A DNA stretch of 64,000 bases from NCBI RefSeq assembly GCF_000294495.1, contig NC_018526.1, positions 434,001 through 498,000 on the forward strand. The letters run 5' to 3'. The notes under the pieces were generated by a model that was given only the letters and a program-made list of their open reading frames with translations, did no database searches and was not told where the DNA came from. Position numbers and translations under genes: made by a program. Of this stretch, positions 48,001 to 55,581 are shown one piece after another. Every line of letters begins with the position of its first letter. The first letter of the stretch is position 1. Source of the DNA: Streptococcus suis S735. GTDB lineage: Bacteria > Bacillota > Bacilli > Lactobacillales > Streptococcaceae.

Positions 48001-48378
48001 CTACATCATCTCATGGTTGATGATACCACAAATCAACTCAGTTCTTAATTCAAACCGTTTTCTACGATTACGATAGGGCTGTGCCATGATTTTAAAGGTT
48101 TTAAATTTGGCATTAAAGTGTTCAACTTCAATACGGATTTTAGCTATCTCTCGATTCAACCGTCTATCCTCTTCGGTTAAGAGGTGATGTTTAGAATGCT
48201 TAGCAGGAATAAAGGTATTTTCGTGAAATTTCAAGATGCCTAAATACCCTAAATCTACGAAAGCAAGGGTATTTTGGGGCAAACTATAGCCAATACTCTC
48301 CTTAAAAAGGGTAAAATCATGCGTATGACCATCTGAAAAAGCCAATTGACAAGCACGATGGCTAGTCAAATCAGGCAT
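48001..48378 (-). mobile_element. IS5-family transposase, C-terminal fragment
   Basis: Reading leftward, 125 codons resemble the C-terminal part of IS5-family DDE transposases (DFTLFKESIG, FVDLGYLGI, LLTEEDRRLNREIAKIRIEVEHFNAKFKTFKIM, PYRNRRKRFELRTELICGIIN). The conserved final Glu of the catalytic triad lies in RIEVEHF. The N-terminal half and at least one IS end are missing. It occupies the place of the pilin genes, so an IS-mediated deletion probably removed them. Confidence 0.75.
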
Positions 48379-49185
48379 GATTTGAGTCTGCTAGTCTTTT
48401 TCTTAATAACTGGCCTATTATTGTTATTATATCCAACAGTAAGTGATTATTGGAACTCACATTATCAATCAGAAGCAGTAGCTACTTATTCTGAGAAATT
48501 ATTGGATATTTCAAAAGAAGAAAAACAAAAAATTTTAGAAAATGTCAGTGCATATAACAACACGCTCGAAAAGGGGACAATACCTAATTTAAATATAGAC
48601 AGTGTAGCTTTAAAAAAGTATGACTCAATTTTAAATATCACAGATACTGGTATTATGGGCTATGTAGAAATTCCTAAGTTGCAGACAACGTTACCTATTT
48701 ATCACGGAACGGATGATGCCGTATTGCAGGTAGCAGTAGGTCACCTTGCTGGGACTTCCCTTCCCATTGGCGGTCAGGGAAGTCACGCTGCTATTTCAGG
48801 ACATCGGGGATTGCCTTCTGCAAAACTGTTTTCTGATTTAGATCAGCTGGTTATAGGGGACACATTTATGATACAAGTTTTAGATAACACTCTGACATAC
48901 GAAATTGATAAAATTATTACGGTTACTCCAGATGATGTATCTCCTTTGATGATAGATCCGAATGAGGATTTCGTAACCCTTGTGACTTGCACACCTTATG
49001 GTGTTAATAGCCACCGATTATTAGTTAGAGGTCATCGAATTGAAAATCAACTACTTGCTAGGCAAGTAGTCTCAGAAGGATCAATTGTAAAACCTATACT
49101 GGTTTCTCCTTTTATTGCTTTATGTTTATTAGGACTACTTTGGAGTTTATTTTTTATAAAAAAAGAAGTAAATTTGTTTATGTGA
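48379..49185 (+). pseudogene. Class C sortase lacking its native N-terminus
   Basis: About 268 codons similar to SrtF: first membrane segment (LSLLVFFLITGLLLLLYPTVSDYWNS), catalytic His (ISGHRGLPSAKLFSDL), Cys (TLVTCTPYG), Arg (LLVRGH) and a C-terminal membrane segment. The native cytoplasmic start was removed by the IS junction. An in-frame ATG inside the IS (48346 or 48358) could give a chimeric protein, but no ribosome-binding site is seen. The catalytic core is undamaged. It could correspond to srtE of S. suis; the name is not assigned. Confidence 0.7.
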
Positions 49186-49308
49186 CTTAGATAATATCGC
49201 AAAGAATGTCAAACCATTCGACTTTGTTCTTTAGCTTTTAAGCTTAGGAAAGGGAGGTTTTTCAACTCCCAATCATCCAAAAGGTGAAATAGAAGATAAA
49301 CCAAATGA

Positions 49309-49479
49309 CGATATGTCAATGTCCTCTATACGCCAGAAAAAGGTGGCAAGCGAGCGGTCGGCTACGGCATTGAAATTCCCAAAGAATTTGAAGGCAAATT
49401 CAAGTTTGCCCGCCAACGCTCCAAACTAGCTGGGGAAATCCGTGGCACTTTCTTCGTTGTCAAGGGTAACTATTTATAG
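49309..49479 (+). pseudogene. 3' fragment of an unidentified gene
   Basis: 56 codons following an in-frame stop read as real protein (YVNVLYTPEKGGKRAVGYG ... RQRSKLAGEIRG ... VVKGNYL) with normal chromosomal codon use, but have no start or ribosome-binding site. I cannot name the family. It marks the right edge of the decayed second pilus locus. Confidence 0.45.
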
Positions 49480-49518
49480 GGGAGAAAATCTGGGGAAACT
49501 CAGATTTTTTGTCGCATA

Positions 49519-49539
49519 CTTGACTTCAAGGTATATAAT
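49519..49539 (+). promoter_or_regulatory. Dyad and -10 of the MerR gene
   Basis: CTTGA-CT-TCAAG (49519-49530) is a perfect dyad four bases before TATAAT (49534-49539). MerR regulators bind dyads in their own promoter spacers, so this is a candidate operator. Confidence 0.45.
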
Positions 49540-49567
49540 AGATATACAAAACGAAGGGAGAATGAAT

Positions 49568-49978
49568 ATGAACATTAAAGAAGTTAGTGATGTAACAGGT
49601 CTATCGGCAGATACCATTCGCTACTATGAGCGGGTAGGGCTTATTCCCAAAATTGCAAGAAAATCTTCTGGAGTAAGGGACTTTGTGGAAAATGATGTAG
49701 CCGTTTTGGAATTTGTTCGCTGTTTTAGGAGTGCTGGTATGTCTATTGAGCGCTTGATTGAGTATATGGGCTTGGTGCAGGCTGGCGATAGTACTGTGGA
49801 AGCCCGGATTGATTTACTAAAAGAGGAACGGGAAGTCCTGCAGTCACGCTTGTCGAAAATTCAGCAAGCTCTAGAACGTTTAGATTATAAGATAGAAAAT
49901 TACCAGACTATATTAAGAGGTGCAGAAAATCAATTGTTTACAGACGGCAGTGGTTCATGCAAAAAAGACAGAGAATAA
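49568..49978 (+). CDS. MerR family transcriptional regulator
   Basis: 136 residues. The N-terminal winged helix-turn-helix is canonical (MNIKEVSDVTGLSADTIRYYERVGLIP), followed by a dimerisation coiled coil (about 78-120). A single Cys lies in the FVRCFRSAGMSIERL segment, as in NmlR/AdhR-type regulators of aldehyde or thiol stress; a cluster of other ligand residues is lacking. The start at 49568 has AAGGGAG 7 bases upstream; the long upstream extension overlaps a gene remnant and is rejected. No regulated reductase gene is adjacent. Confidence 0.85.
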   Translation: MNIKEVSDVTGLSADTIRYYERVGLIPKIARKSSGVRDFVENDVAVLEFVRCFRSAGMSIERLIEYMGLVQAGDSTVEARIDLLKEEREVLQSRLSKIQQALERLDYKIENYQTILRGAENQLFTDGSGSCKKDRE

Positions 49979-49993
49979 CTTTCTCTGTCTTCA
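49964..49993. terminator. Bidirectional terminator between MerR and DUF3270 genes
   Basis: AAGACAGAGAA / TTCTCTGTCTT, an 11-bp stem between convergent genes. Confidence 0.75.
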
Positions 49994-50003
49994 TACTTCA
50001 TTA

Positions 50004-50315
50004 TTAATTTTTTCTGATAACTTGTTTGGGTTTAAATTTCTTCTTTAGTCCAATTTGAACCAAACGTAGTCCAAGAAAACCCGTCGCACTTGCCAATATG
50101 ATGGCAATAAAAACAGGAATGCCTACAGATAGATAGACATAACTAGCGATGACTGTTATCAAACTAAAAAATGCGATATTAACAAAAAACAACAATTCCT
50201 TTAGACGTTCTTTATTGGCATTTTTTGCTTGATAGGTTTGAAAATTAGCCTTTTTCTCTTTCGGGATATACTCTTCGTACTGGTACTCATGGGACTGATA
50301 GTGTCTTAATGGCAT
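50004..50315 (-). CDS. DUF3270 family membrane protein
   Basis: 103 residues. A polar, Tyr/Glu-rich N-terminus (PLRHYQSHEYQYEEYIPKEKK) precedes two membrane segments (about 48-68 and 70-92) and a lysine-rich tail. It resembles streptococcal DUF3270 proteins of unknown function. The start at 50315 has AAAGGAGACG upstream on the minus strand; the 13-residue longer form has none. Confidence 0.7.
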   Translation of the reverse strand: MPLRHYQSHEYQYEEYIPKEKKANFQTYQAKNANKERLKELLFFVNIAFFSLITVIASYVYLSVGIPVFIAIILASATGFLGLRLVQIGLKKKFKPKQVIRKN

Positions 50316-50475
50316 ATCGTCTCCTTTTCTGCTCTTTAAAGAATACCATATCATTGATGAATTATTATGTCATTTATATTACAATAATGTTACAAGAAGG
50401 ATATTAGAAAAGTCTGAATATTAAAACACGGCTAGTCACTTATCAGATATTTCTCTTTTTGATATAATTATCCTT

Positions 50476-51405
50476 ATGGAAAAAATTATCATTACAGCAA
50501 CAGCTGAAAGTATTGAGCAGGTCAAAGAACTGCTTGTAGCAGGCGTTGACCGCATTTATGTAGGTGAAGCTGACCATGCTCTTCGCATCCCAACAAATTT
50601 TACCTATGATGAACTCAGGGAAATAGCAGAGCTAGTTCATAGCGCTGGGAAGGAATTGACGGTCGCTGCCAATGCCCTCATGCATCAAGATATGATGGAC
50701 AATATCAAACCGTTTATGGAGCTAATGAGGGAAATCAAGGTTGATTATCTGGTTGTCGGAGATACTGGAATTTTCTATATCAATAAACGTGATGGCTACA
50801 ATTTCAAGCTAATCTATGATACATCTGTCTTTGTGACTTCCAGTCGTCAGATTAACTTTTGGAAAGATCATGGAGCAGTAGAGGCTGTTTTGGCAAGAGA
50901 GATTCCATCAGAAGAACTCTTTGATATTGCTAAGAACTTGGAAATGCCAGCGGAAATCTTGGTCTACGGCGCCTCTGTTATTCACCATTCTAAACGAACC
51001 TTGTTACAGAATTACTACAATTTTACAAAAGCTGATGAGACAGATTTGTCACGTGGACGCGGACTTTTCTTAGCTGAGCCGAGTGACCCAGATAGCCACT
51101 ATTCCATTTTTGAAGATAAGCATGGCACCCATATCTTTATCAACAATGACATTGATATGATGACCAAGCTGTCAGAATTAGATGAACATGGTTATCATAA
51201 TTGGAAACTTGATGGTATCTATTGCCCTGGTCAGAACTTTGTGGAAATTGTTAAGCTTTTTGTTCAAGCAAGAGATTTGATTGAAAAAGGCGACTTCACT
51301 TATGATCAGGCCTTCCTTTTGGATGAACAGGTACGTAAGCTCCATCCAGCTGAACGTGGCTTGGATACAGGCTTCTACGAATTTGACCGCAATAAGGTTA
51401 AATAA
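50476..51405 (+). CDS. U32 family protein, small subunit type (TrhP1/YrrN-like)
   Basis: 309 residues, a U32-type 'peptidase' fold. Typical parts are ELLVAGVDRIYVGEADHALRIPTNFTYDELREI and LVVGDTGI; the family cysteine-rich signature is absent here, as in YrrN. In Bacillus subtilis the YrrN-YrrO pair (TrhP1/TrhP2) hydroxylates U34 of certain tRNAs; the pair with the downstream larger U32 gene matches that arrangement. No peptidase activity should be assumed. Confidence 0.85.
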   Translation: MEKIIITATAESIEQVKELLVAGVDRIYVGEADHALRIPTNFTYDELREIAELVHSAGKELTVAANALMHQDMMDNIKPFMELMREIKVDYLVVGDTGIFYINKRDGYNFKLIYDTSVFVTSSRQINFWKDHGAVEAVLAREIPSEELFDIAKNLEMPAEILVYGASVIHHSKRTLLQNYYNFTKADETDLSRGRGLFLAEPSDPDSHYSIFEDKHGTHIFINNDIDMMTKLSELDEHGYHNWKLDGIYCPGQNFVEIVKLFVQARDLIEKGDFTYDQAFLLDEQVRKLHPAERGLDTGFYEFDRNKVK

Positions 51406-51436
51406 TAATATTTATAGCAGAATTTATTTACTTTAA

Positions 51437-51664
51437 CCTGACAGAGTTAGCTCTGTCACTTACAATGTAAGGTCAGAGCACGAAAACGCCTTTGGGCGAT
51501 TTTCTAATCTCTGCCCTAGGTTTCCGAGTGAAACAACATCGTTTACAGTATTCTATCCTGGCAGAGTTAGCTCTGTCACTTACAATGTAAGGTCAGAGCA
51601 CGAAAACGCCTTTGAGCGATTTTCTAAACTCTGCACTAGGTTTCCACATGGAAAAGTATCGTTT
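51437..51664. repeat. Tandem direct repeat of 120 bases between the two U32 genes
   Basis: Two copies (51437-51544 and 51557-51664) differ at about a dozen positions and are exactly 120 bases apart. Each contains CAGAGTTAGCTCTGTCACTT, an AATCGCCCAAAGGCG-type hairpin and a CTAGGTTTCC end. The second copy continues into a hairpin (CCACATGGAAA...TTTCATGTGG). Confidence 0.85.
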
Positions 51665-51699
51665 CATGTGGAAACCGTCGCAAATAGAGGAGATTTTAC

Positions 51700-52989
51700 A
51701 TGATGTCAAAAACATTAAAGCGTCCCGAGGTCTTGTCACCTGCTGGGACTTTGGAGAAATTGAAGGTTGCCATTGATTATGGTGCTGATGCGGTCTTTGT
51801 TGGCGGCCAGGCCTACGGTCTGCGTAGCCGAGCTGGTAACTTTACCATGGACGAGATGCGGGAAGGGATTGAATATGCCCATGCCCGTGGTGCCAAGGTC
51901 TATGTAGCTGCCAACATGGTCACCCACGAAGGTAATGAAGAAGGAGCAGGAGCCTGGTTCCGCGAATTGCGTGACATGGGCTTGGATGCCGTTATCGTAT
52001 CTGACCCGGCTCTCATCGTTATCTGTGCAACCGAAGCGCCAGGCCTTGAAATCCACCTGTCAACCCAGGCTTCTTCCACCAACTACGAAACCTTTGAGTT
52101 TTGGAAGGAATTGGGCTTGACTCGTGTCGTCCTGGCCCGCGAAGTGACTATGGAAGAGGTGGCTGAAATCCGTAAACGGACAGACGTTGAAATCGAAGCC
52201 TTTGTCCACGGTGCCATGTGTATCTCCTACTCAGGTCGTTGCGTTCTCTCCAACCACATGAGCAAACGCGATGCCAACCGCGGCGGTTGCTCCCAATCTT
52301 GCCGTTGGAAGTACAACCTCTACGACCTACCTTTCGGCGAAGAACGCCGTTCGATTAAGGGGGAAATACCAGAGGAGTTCTCTATGTCTGCAGTGGACAT
52401 GTGTATGATCGACCATATTCCAGATATGATTGAAAACGGGGTCGATAGCCTGAAAATCGAAGGCCGTATGAAATCTGTTCACTACGTATCAACAGTGACC
52501 AACTGCTACAAGGCTGCGGTAGATGCCTATCTTGAAAGCCCAGAAAGGTTTGAAGCGATCAAGCAAGACCTGATTGATGAGATGTGGAAGGTTGCCCAAC
52601 GTGAATTGGCAACAGGATTCTACTATAGCCCGCCGAGTGAAAATGAGCAACTCTTTGGAGCCCGCCGCAAAATTCCAGAATACAAATTCATCGCCGAAGT
52701 AGTGGCTTTTGACAAGGAAACCATGACTGCAACCATTCGTCAGCGTAATGTTATCAATGAAGGTGACCAAGTAGAATTTTACGGACCAGGTTTCCGTCAT
52801 TTTGAAACGACTATTCAGGACTTGCATGATTCAAATGGAGAAAAGATTGACCGCGCCAACAAGCCGATGGAACTCTTAACTATTAAGCTGGACCGTGAAA
52901 TCTATCCTGGTGACATGATTCGTGCCTGCAAATCAGGCCTCATCAACCTCTACCAAGAAGATGGGCAATCTCTAACTATTCGTGCATAA
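51700..52989 (+). CDS. U32 family protein, large type (TrhP2/YrrO-like)
   Basis: 429 residues. It starts with RPEVLSPAGTLEKLKVAIDYGADAVFVGG and carries the U32 signature EAFVHGAMCISYSGRCVLSNHMSKRDANRGGCSQSCRWKY (split here: cysteines near residues 171, 179, 194 and 198), which in related enzymes binds an iron-sulfur cluster. The C-terminal domain (about 320-425) is a beta-barrel. With the upstream U32 gene it should form the tRNA hydroxylase pair. GAGGAGA precedes the start; ATG at 51703 is an alternative. Confidence 0.9.
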   Translation: MMSKTLKRPEVLSPAGTLEKLKVAIDYGADAVFVGGQAYGLRSRAGNFTMDEMREGIEYAHARGAKVYVAANMVTHEGNEEGAGAWFRELRDMGLDAVIVSDPALIVICATEAPGLEIHLSTQASSTNYETFEFWKELGLTRVVLAREVTMEEVAEIRKRTDVEIEAFVHGAMCISYSGRCVLSNHMSKRDANRGGCSQSCRWKYNLYDLPFGEERRSIKGEIPEEFSMSAVDMCMIDHIPDMIENGVDSLKIEGRMKSVHYVSTVTNCYKAAVDAYLESPERFEAIKQDLIDEMWKVAQRELATGFYYSPPSENEQLFGARRKIPEYKFIAEVVAFDKETMTATIRQRNVINEGDQVEFYGPGFRHFETTIQDLHDSNGEKIDRANKPMELLTIKLDREIYPGDMIRACKSGLINLYQEDGQSLTIRA

Positions 52990-53199
52990 ACATATAGACA
53001 TTTAGTTTTTCTTTTATTACTTCGACGTAAGAGGAAACTCCGTTTCCTTATTTCCAACTTCAAACACTCCACTGGATTGTTTGAACTCGCTTTGCCGTAC
53101 TCTGCAGGGGTGACTTGCTCCGCAAGTGCTATCTCCAACCTCCAAAGGTTCCCCAAACCTTTGGAGCGAGTACTAAAAGTAAACTAAAAGACTATAAAA
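52990..53199. other. Palindrome-rich interspersed module
   Basis: No gene. It holds several consecutive hairpins: GGAAACTCCGTTTCC (about 53033), CACTTGCGGAGCAAG-type (about 53117) and AAAGGTTCCCCAAACCTTT (about 53145). The phrases TTATTTCCAAC and ATCTCCAACCTCCAAAGG recur in the 61.6-kb module. Confidence 0.6.
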
Positions 53200-53415
53200 A
53201 GGCTGAAATTTCAGCCTCAGAACGTAGATAAACTCTTAAAAATATAAAAAAATGAAGAAGTTTGCGAAAGATAGCAAGTCATTAAACTCTTAAGAAACAT
53301 TGATTAGTTTCGGCGTTTCTGAGAGTTTTTTAATTTTCAACATAAAGAAAAAAGATTGAAGAAAATTGTCCAAAATGGACTTTTTCTTCAATCTGCAAGG
53401 CTGAAATTTCAGCCT
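53200..53415. repeat. Interspersed element between two terminator palindromes, copy 2
   Basis: The core (53218-53397) is closely similar to 41760-41934. It is bracketed by two identical 18-base palindromes AGGCTGAAATTTCAGCCT (53200-53217 and 53398-53415), the terminator of the minus-strand gene at 53409. Confidence 0.75.
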
Positions 53416-53732
53416 TTTGTTTGTTGTTGAGAAGTCTTGATGCTATCTGGAACCAAGGTGACTTTTTTGATGTCCTCGATTTTTATAATGCTGGTAACCT
53501 GACGTTTGAAATTTTTCATGATAATCCGTTGGCGATCGGTATCATATTTCACAATGTCACCTGTGAAACTACGATCACCATAGATGACATGGACTGCAGC
53601 TTTTTTATATAAAGCCAGCTCCAAGTTATTCTTGATTTCTTCCTTGCTATCTGGCTCAATAGACTTAGGAGCTTTGCCATGTTCTAAAAAGATGGTGAAC
53701 TGCTCGAAAATAACTTCTAAAAACCTCTTCAT
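53409..53732 (-). CDS. Hypothetical protein, possibly YolD-like
   Basis: 107 residues with no signal peptide or membrane segment. The C-terminal half (AVHVIYGDRSFTGDIVKYDTDRQRIIMKN...IIKIEDIKKVTL) looks like a small beta-barrel in the manner of YolD-like or Sm-like proteins, which is a weak resemblance. The N-terminus is helical. GAAAGGA lies upstream of the start. Its last codons overlap the palindrome that forms its terminator. Function unknown. Confidence 0.6.
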   Translation of the reverse strand: MKRFLEVIFEQFTIFLEHGKAPKSIEPDSKEEIKNNLELALYKKAAVHVIYGDRSFTGDIVKYDTDRQRIIMKNFKRQVTSIIKIEDIKKVTLVPDSIKTSQQQTKG

Positions 53733-53823
53733 GGCATAATCCTTTCAAACTTGATATAATTATATTATCTAATTTTTATAAAAATGACAAGCTTTTTCGA
53801 ATAGATAAGTGAGGAGGTAACAA

Positions 53824-54039
53824 ATGGCAGAATTTACATTTGAAATTGAAGAAAAATTATTGGTCTTATCTGAAAATGATAAAGGATGGACCAAGGAGCT
53901 TAATCGAGTATCTTTTAATGGCGCACCAGCCAAGTATGACATCCGTACCTGGAGTCCTGACCATACCAAGATGGGGAAAGGGATCACTCTTAGTAATGAG
54001 GAATTTCAAGTTCTACTCGACGCGTTTGCTAATAAATAA
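53824..54039 (+). CDS. YdbC family (PC4/Sub1-like) ssDNA-binding protein
   Basis: 71 residues. It has the PC4-like fold pattern (FEIEEKLLVLSENDKGWTKELNRVSFNG, YDIRTWSPDHTKMGKGITLSNEEFQVLLDAF). YdbC of Lactococcus lactis binds single-stranded DNA as a dimer; a role in transcription or repair is inferred. GAGGAGG precedes the start. It is a single-gene unit with a strong terminator. Confidence 0.85.
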   Translation: MAEFTFEIEEKLLVLSENDKGWTKELNRVSFNGAPAKYDIRTWSPDHTKMGKGITLSNEEFQVLLDAFANK

Positions 54040-54044
54040 ATGAA

Positions 54045-54074
54045 GGAAGCCTAAGCAAAATAGGCTTCTTTTTT
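54045..54074 (+). terminator. Terminator after ydbC-like gene
   Basis: GAAGCCTA / TAGGCTTC with a 7-base loop and six T. It lies against the 3' end of the convergent bioY gene. Confidence 0.8.
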
Positions 54075-54590
54075 GATAACAGGTTGCAATAAACGATGAC
54101 AAATCATGACTAGTGTAATTTTAGCTAAATCAGGAAGAATGAAAGGCAGAACAGTCCAGCCGATAGTGTCAGTCCAACTGGCACCTGAAACTAGTTTAAA
54201 TACACAACAGCCGAGAAGGAAACAGATACTTGTTCCAAGTAGGCAGGCTAGAAAAATTGTAACTGGTGAGGAGTCTGATTTAGTGAGGGCAGAAGTGATG
54301 ATAGTGTAGAGTAGAAACCCCCATAGAAAGCCAGATGTCGGTCCTGTGAGTGCAGCAAAGCCACCAGAAAAACCAGCAAAAACAGGTAAACCGATAGCGC
54401 CAAGAACTAGATATAAGCTGACACTTGTAATTGCCTCCTTGGGTTTGTATAGACAAGCTACTAAGCCGATAGCTAAGGTTTGTAATGTAAATGGTACAGG
54501 TCCGATAGACAGACTGATTTGTGAAAGGGTGGAAATTAAGGCTGTTCCAATAGCGATATAAACAAGTGATTTGATAGAAGTTGTTTTCAT
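54051..54590 (-). CDS. bioY: Biotin transporter BioY
   Basis: 179 residues with about six membrane segments. It is the S component of an ECF-type biotin importer. Family features: GPVPFTLQTLAIGL (about 30-43), the FAGFSGGFAALTGPTSGFLWGF stretch (about 71-92) and a final helix (PDLAKITLVMICHRLLQPVI). No biotin-pathway or ECF module genes are adjacent, so the energising module is elsewhere. A BirA-type operator and a consensus promoter lie directly upstream. Confidence 0.92.
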   Translation of the reverse strand: MKTTSIKSLVYIAIGTALISTLSQISLSIGPVPFTLQTLAIGLVACLYKPKEAITSVSLYLVLGAIGLPVFAGFSGGFAALTGPTSGFLWGFLLYTIITSALTKSDSSPVTIFLACLLGTSICFLLGCCVFKLVSGASWTDTIGWTVLPFILPDLAKITLVMICHRLLQPVIKKEAYFA

Positions 54591-54622
54591 TTGTTATCCT
54601 CTTAAAATTTTATGGTTAACAA
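54591..54622 (-). promoter_or_regulatory. BirA operator of bioY
   Basis: Read on the minus strand: TTGTTAACC, 14 bases, GGATAACAA. This is the BirA half-site pair with a single mismatch in the second half. It spans the transcription start and the ribosome-binding site, so BirA with biotinyl-AMP should block bioY. Confidence 0.75.
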
Positions 54623-54624
54623 AA

Positions 54625-54653
54625 ATTATAGTGAGATTGGATAAGAAAGTCAA
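54625..54653 (-). promoter_or_regulatory. bioY promoter
   Basis: On the minus strand TTGACT (54653-54648), 17 bases, TATAAT (54630-54625); transcription would start inside the BirA operator. Confidence 0.8.
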
Positions 54654-54794
54654 TGCTCTTTCATCGGCTGTAACAACTCTATAGGTGATTTTTATAACAG
54701 CTAATAAGAAACTTATATAGTTAAAAGCAATAAATTATATGTAAAACAACCTATACCTATGCTAGAATAATAAAAAAAGAAAGTGAGAATTTCT

Positions 54795-55532
54795 ATGACA
54801 GAATTACTTGATATTTACCGTACTCTTAAATCTAAAACTTGGGTAGACTTGACTCACCAAATCAATGAAAAGAGCCCGCATTTCCCTGCGCTACCAGCTC
54901 TCGAAAAGAAAGCCCTATTTACTCATAAGGATGGCTTCTTTGTCGAACAATTTACGGTTGTGGGGCAGTACGGAACCCATATTGATCCTCCGATTCATTT
55001 TGTAGAAGGGGCTCGTTATCTTGATGAGATTGATTTGAAAGATTTACTCCTGCCACTCTACGTTATTGATAAATCAGCTGCTGTTATAGAAAATAATGAC
55101 TATGAGATAACTAAGCAGGATATTTTAGACTTTGAGGCTGAATATGGTCCGATAGCGCCAAAATCTTTTGTTGCCTTTCGTTCGGATTTGTCAAAGCGCT
55201 GGCCTAGTCAAGATGCCATTCGTAATCTAGACGAAGATGGAGTTCAACGTACACCAGGATGGAGTCATGAAGCTCTAGAATATTTGATTGAAGAACGTCA
55301 GGTGAAAGCAGTTGGTCATGAAACATTGGATACCGATTCAGGAGTATCTGCAGCCAAACACGGAGGAAGTTTATCAGAAGAATACTATCTCCTATCAAAA
55401 GATATTTATCAGTTGGAAGTATTGGCAAACTTGGATCAGGTACCGCCAACAGGTGCATTGATTTCAATCGCTTTTCCTCATTGGGAGAAGGCTTCGGGTT
55501 CACCAGTGCGAGCAATTGCCATATTACCATAA
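54795..55532 (+). CDS. Cyclase family protein (kynurenine formamidase-like fold)
   Basis: 245 residues. The metal-binding motif GQYGTHIDPPIHF (about 60-72; ligands His65, Asp67 and His71) is that of the cyclase/kynurenine formamidase family, which hydrolyses or cyclises amides and lactones using a divalent metal. A second family region is AVGHETLDTDSG (about 173-184). The substrate is unknown, and no tryptophan degradation genes are present. The start has AAAGTGAG upstream; the in-frame GTG at 54783 is less likely. Confidence 0.82.
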   Translation: MTELLDIYRTLKSKTWVDLTHQINEKSPHFPALPALEKKALFTHKDGFFVEQFTVVGQYGTHIDPPIHFVEGARYLDEIDLKDLLLPLYVIDKSAAVIENNDYEITKQDILDFEAEYGPIAPKSFVAFRSDLSKRWPSQDAIRNLDEDGVQRTPGWSHEALEYLIEERQVKAVGHETLDTDSGVSAAKHGGSLSEEYYLLSKDIYQLEVLANLDQVPPTGALISIAFPHWEKASGSPVRAIAILP

Positions 55533-55536
55533 AAAA

Positions 55537-55574
55537 AGTCCAGACAGTGCTGACCTTCATGTCTGGACTTTTTC
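55537..55574. terminator. Bidirectional terminator
   Basis: AGTCCAGACA / TGTCTGGACT with A-run before and T-run after, between convergent genes. Confidence 0.85.
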
Positions 55575-55581
55575 AATTGAG

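Larger units (their letters stand above)
49186..49567. other. Spacer with a gene remnant
   Basis: After the truncated sortase there is a short unrecognised stretch, then the 3' remnant described at 49309-49479, then the promoter region of the MerR gene with a CTTGA-CT-TCAAG dyad at 49519-49530 directly upstream of TATAAT (49534-49539). Confidence 0.5.

Noticed and set aside
48001-48378. Free-standing small gene on the minus strand
   Set aside because: It matches the C-terminal part of IS5-family transposases and has lost its beginning, so it is a mobile element fragment.
49442-49978. Longer MerR protein of 178 residues
   Set aside because: The extra N-terminal residues are not MerR-like and overlap the promoter and a gene remnant; the helix-turn-helix begins at 49568 with a proper ribosome-binding site.
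51437-51664. CRISPR array
   Set aside because: Only two units with a 120-base period, and the similarity covers nearly the whole unit, so there are no unique spacers.
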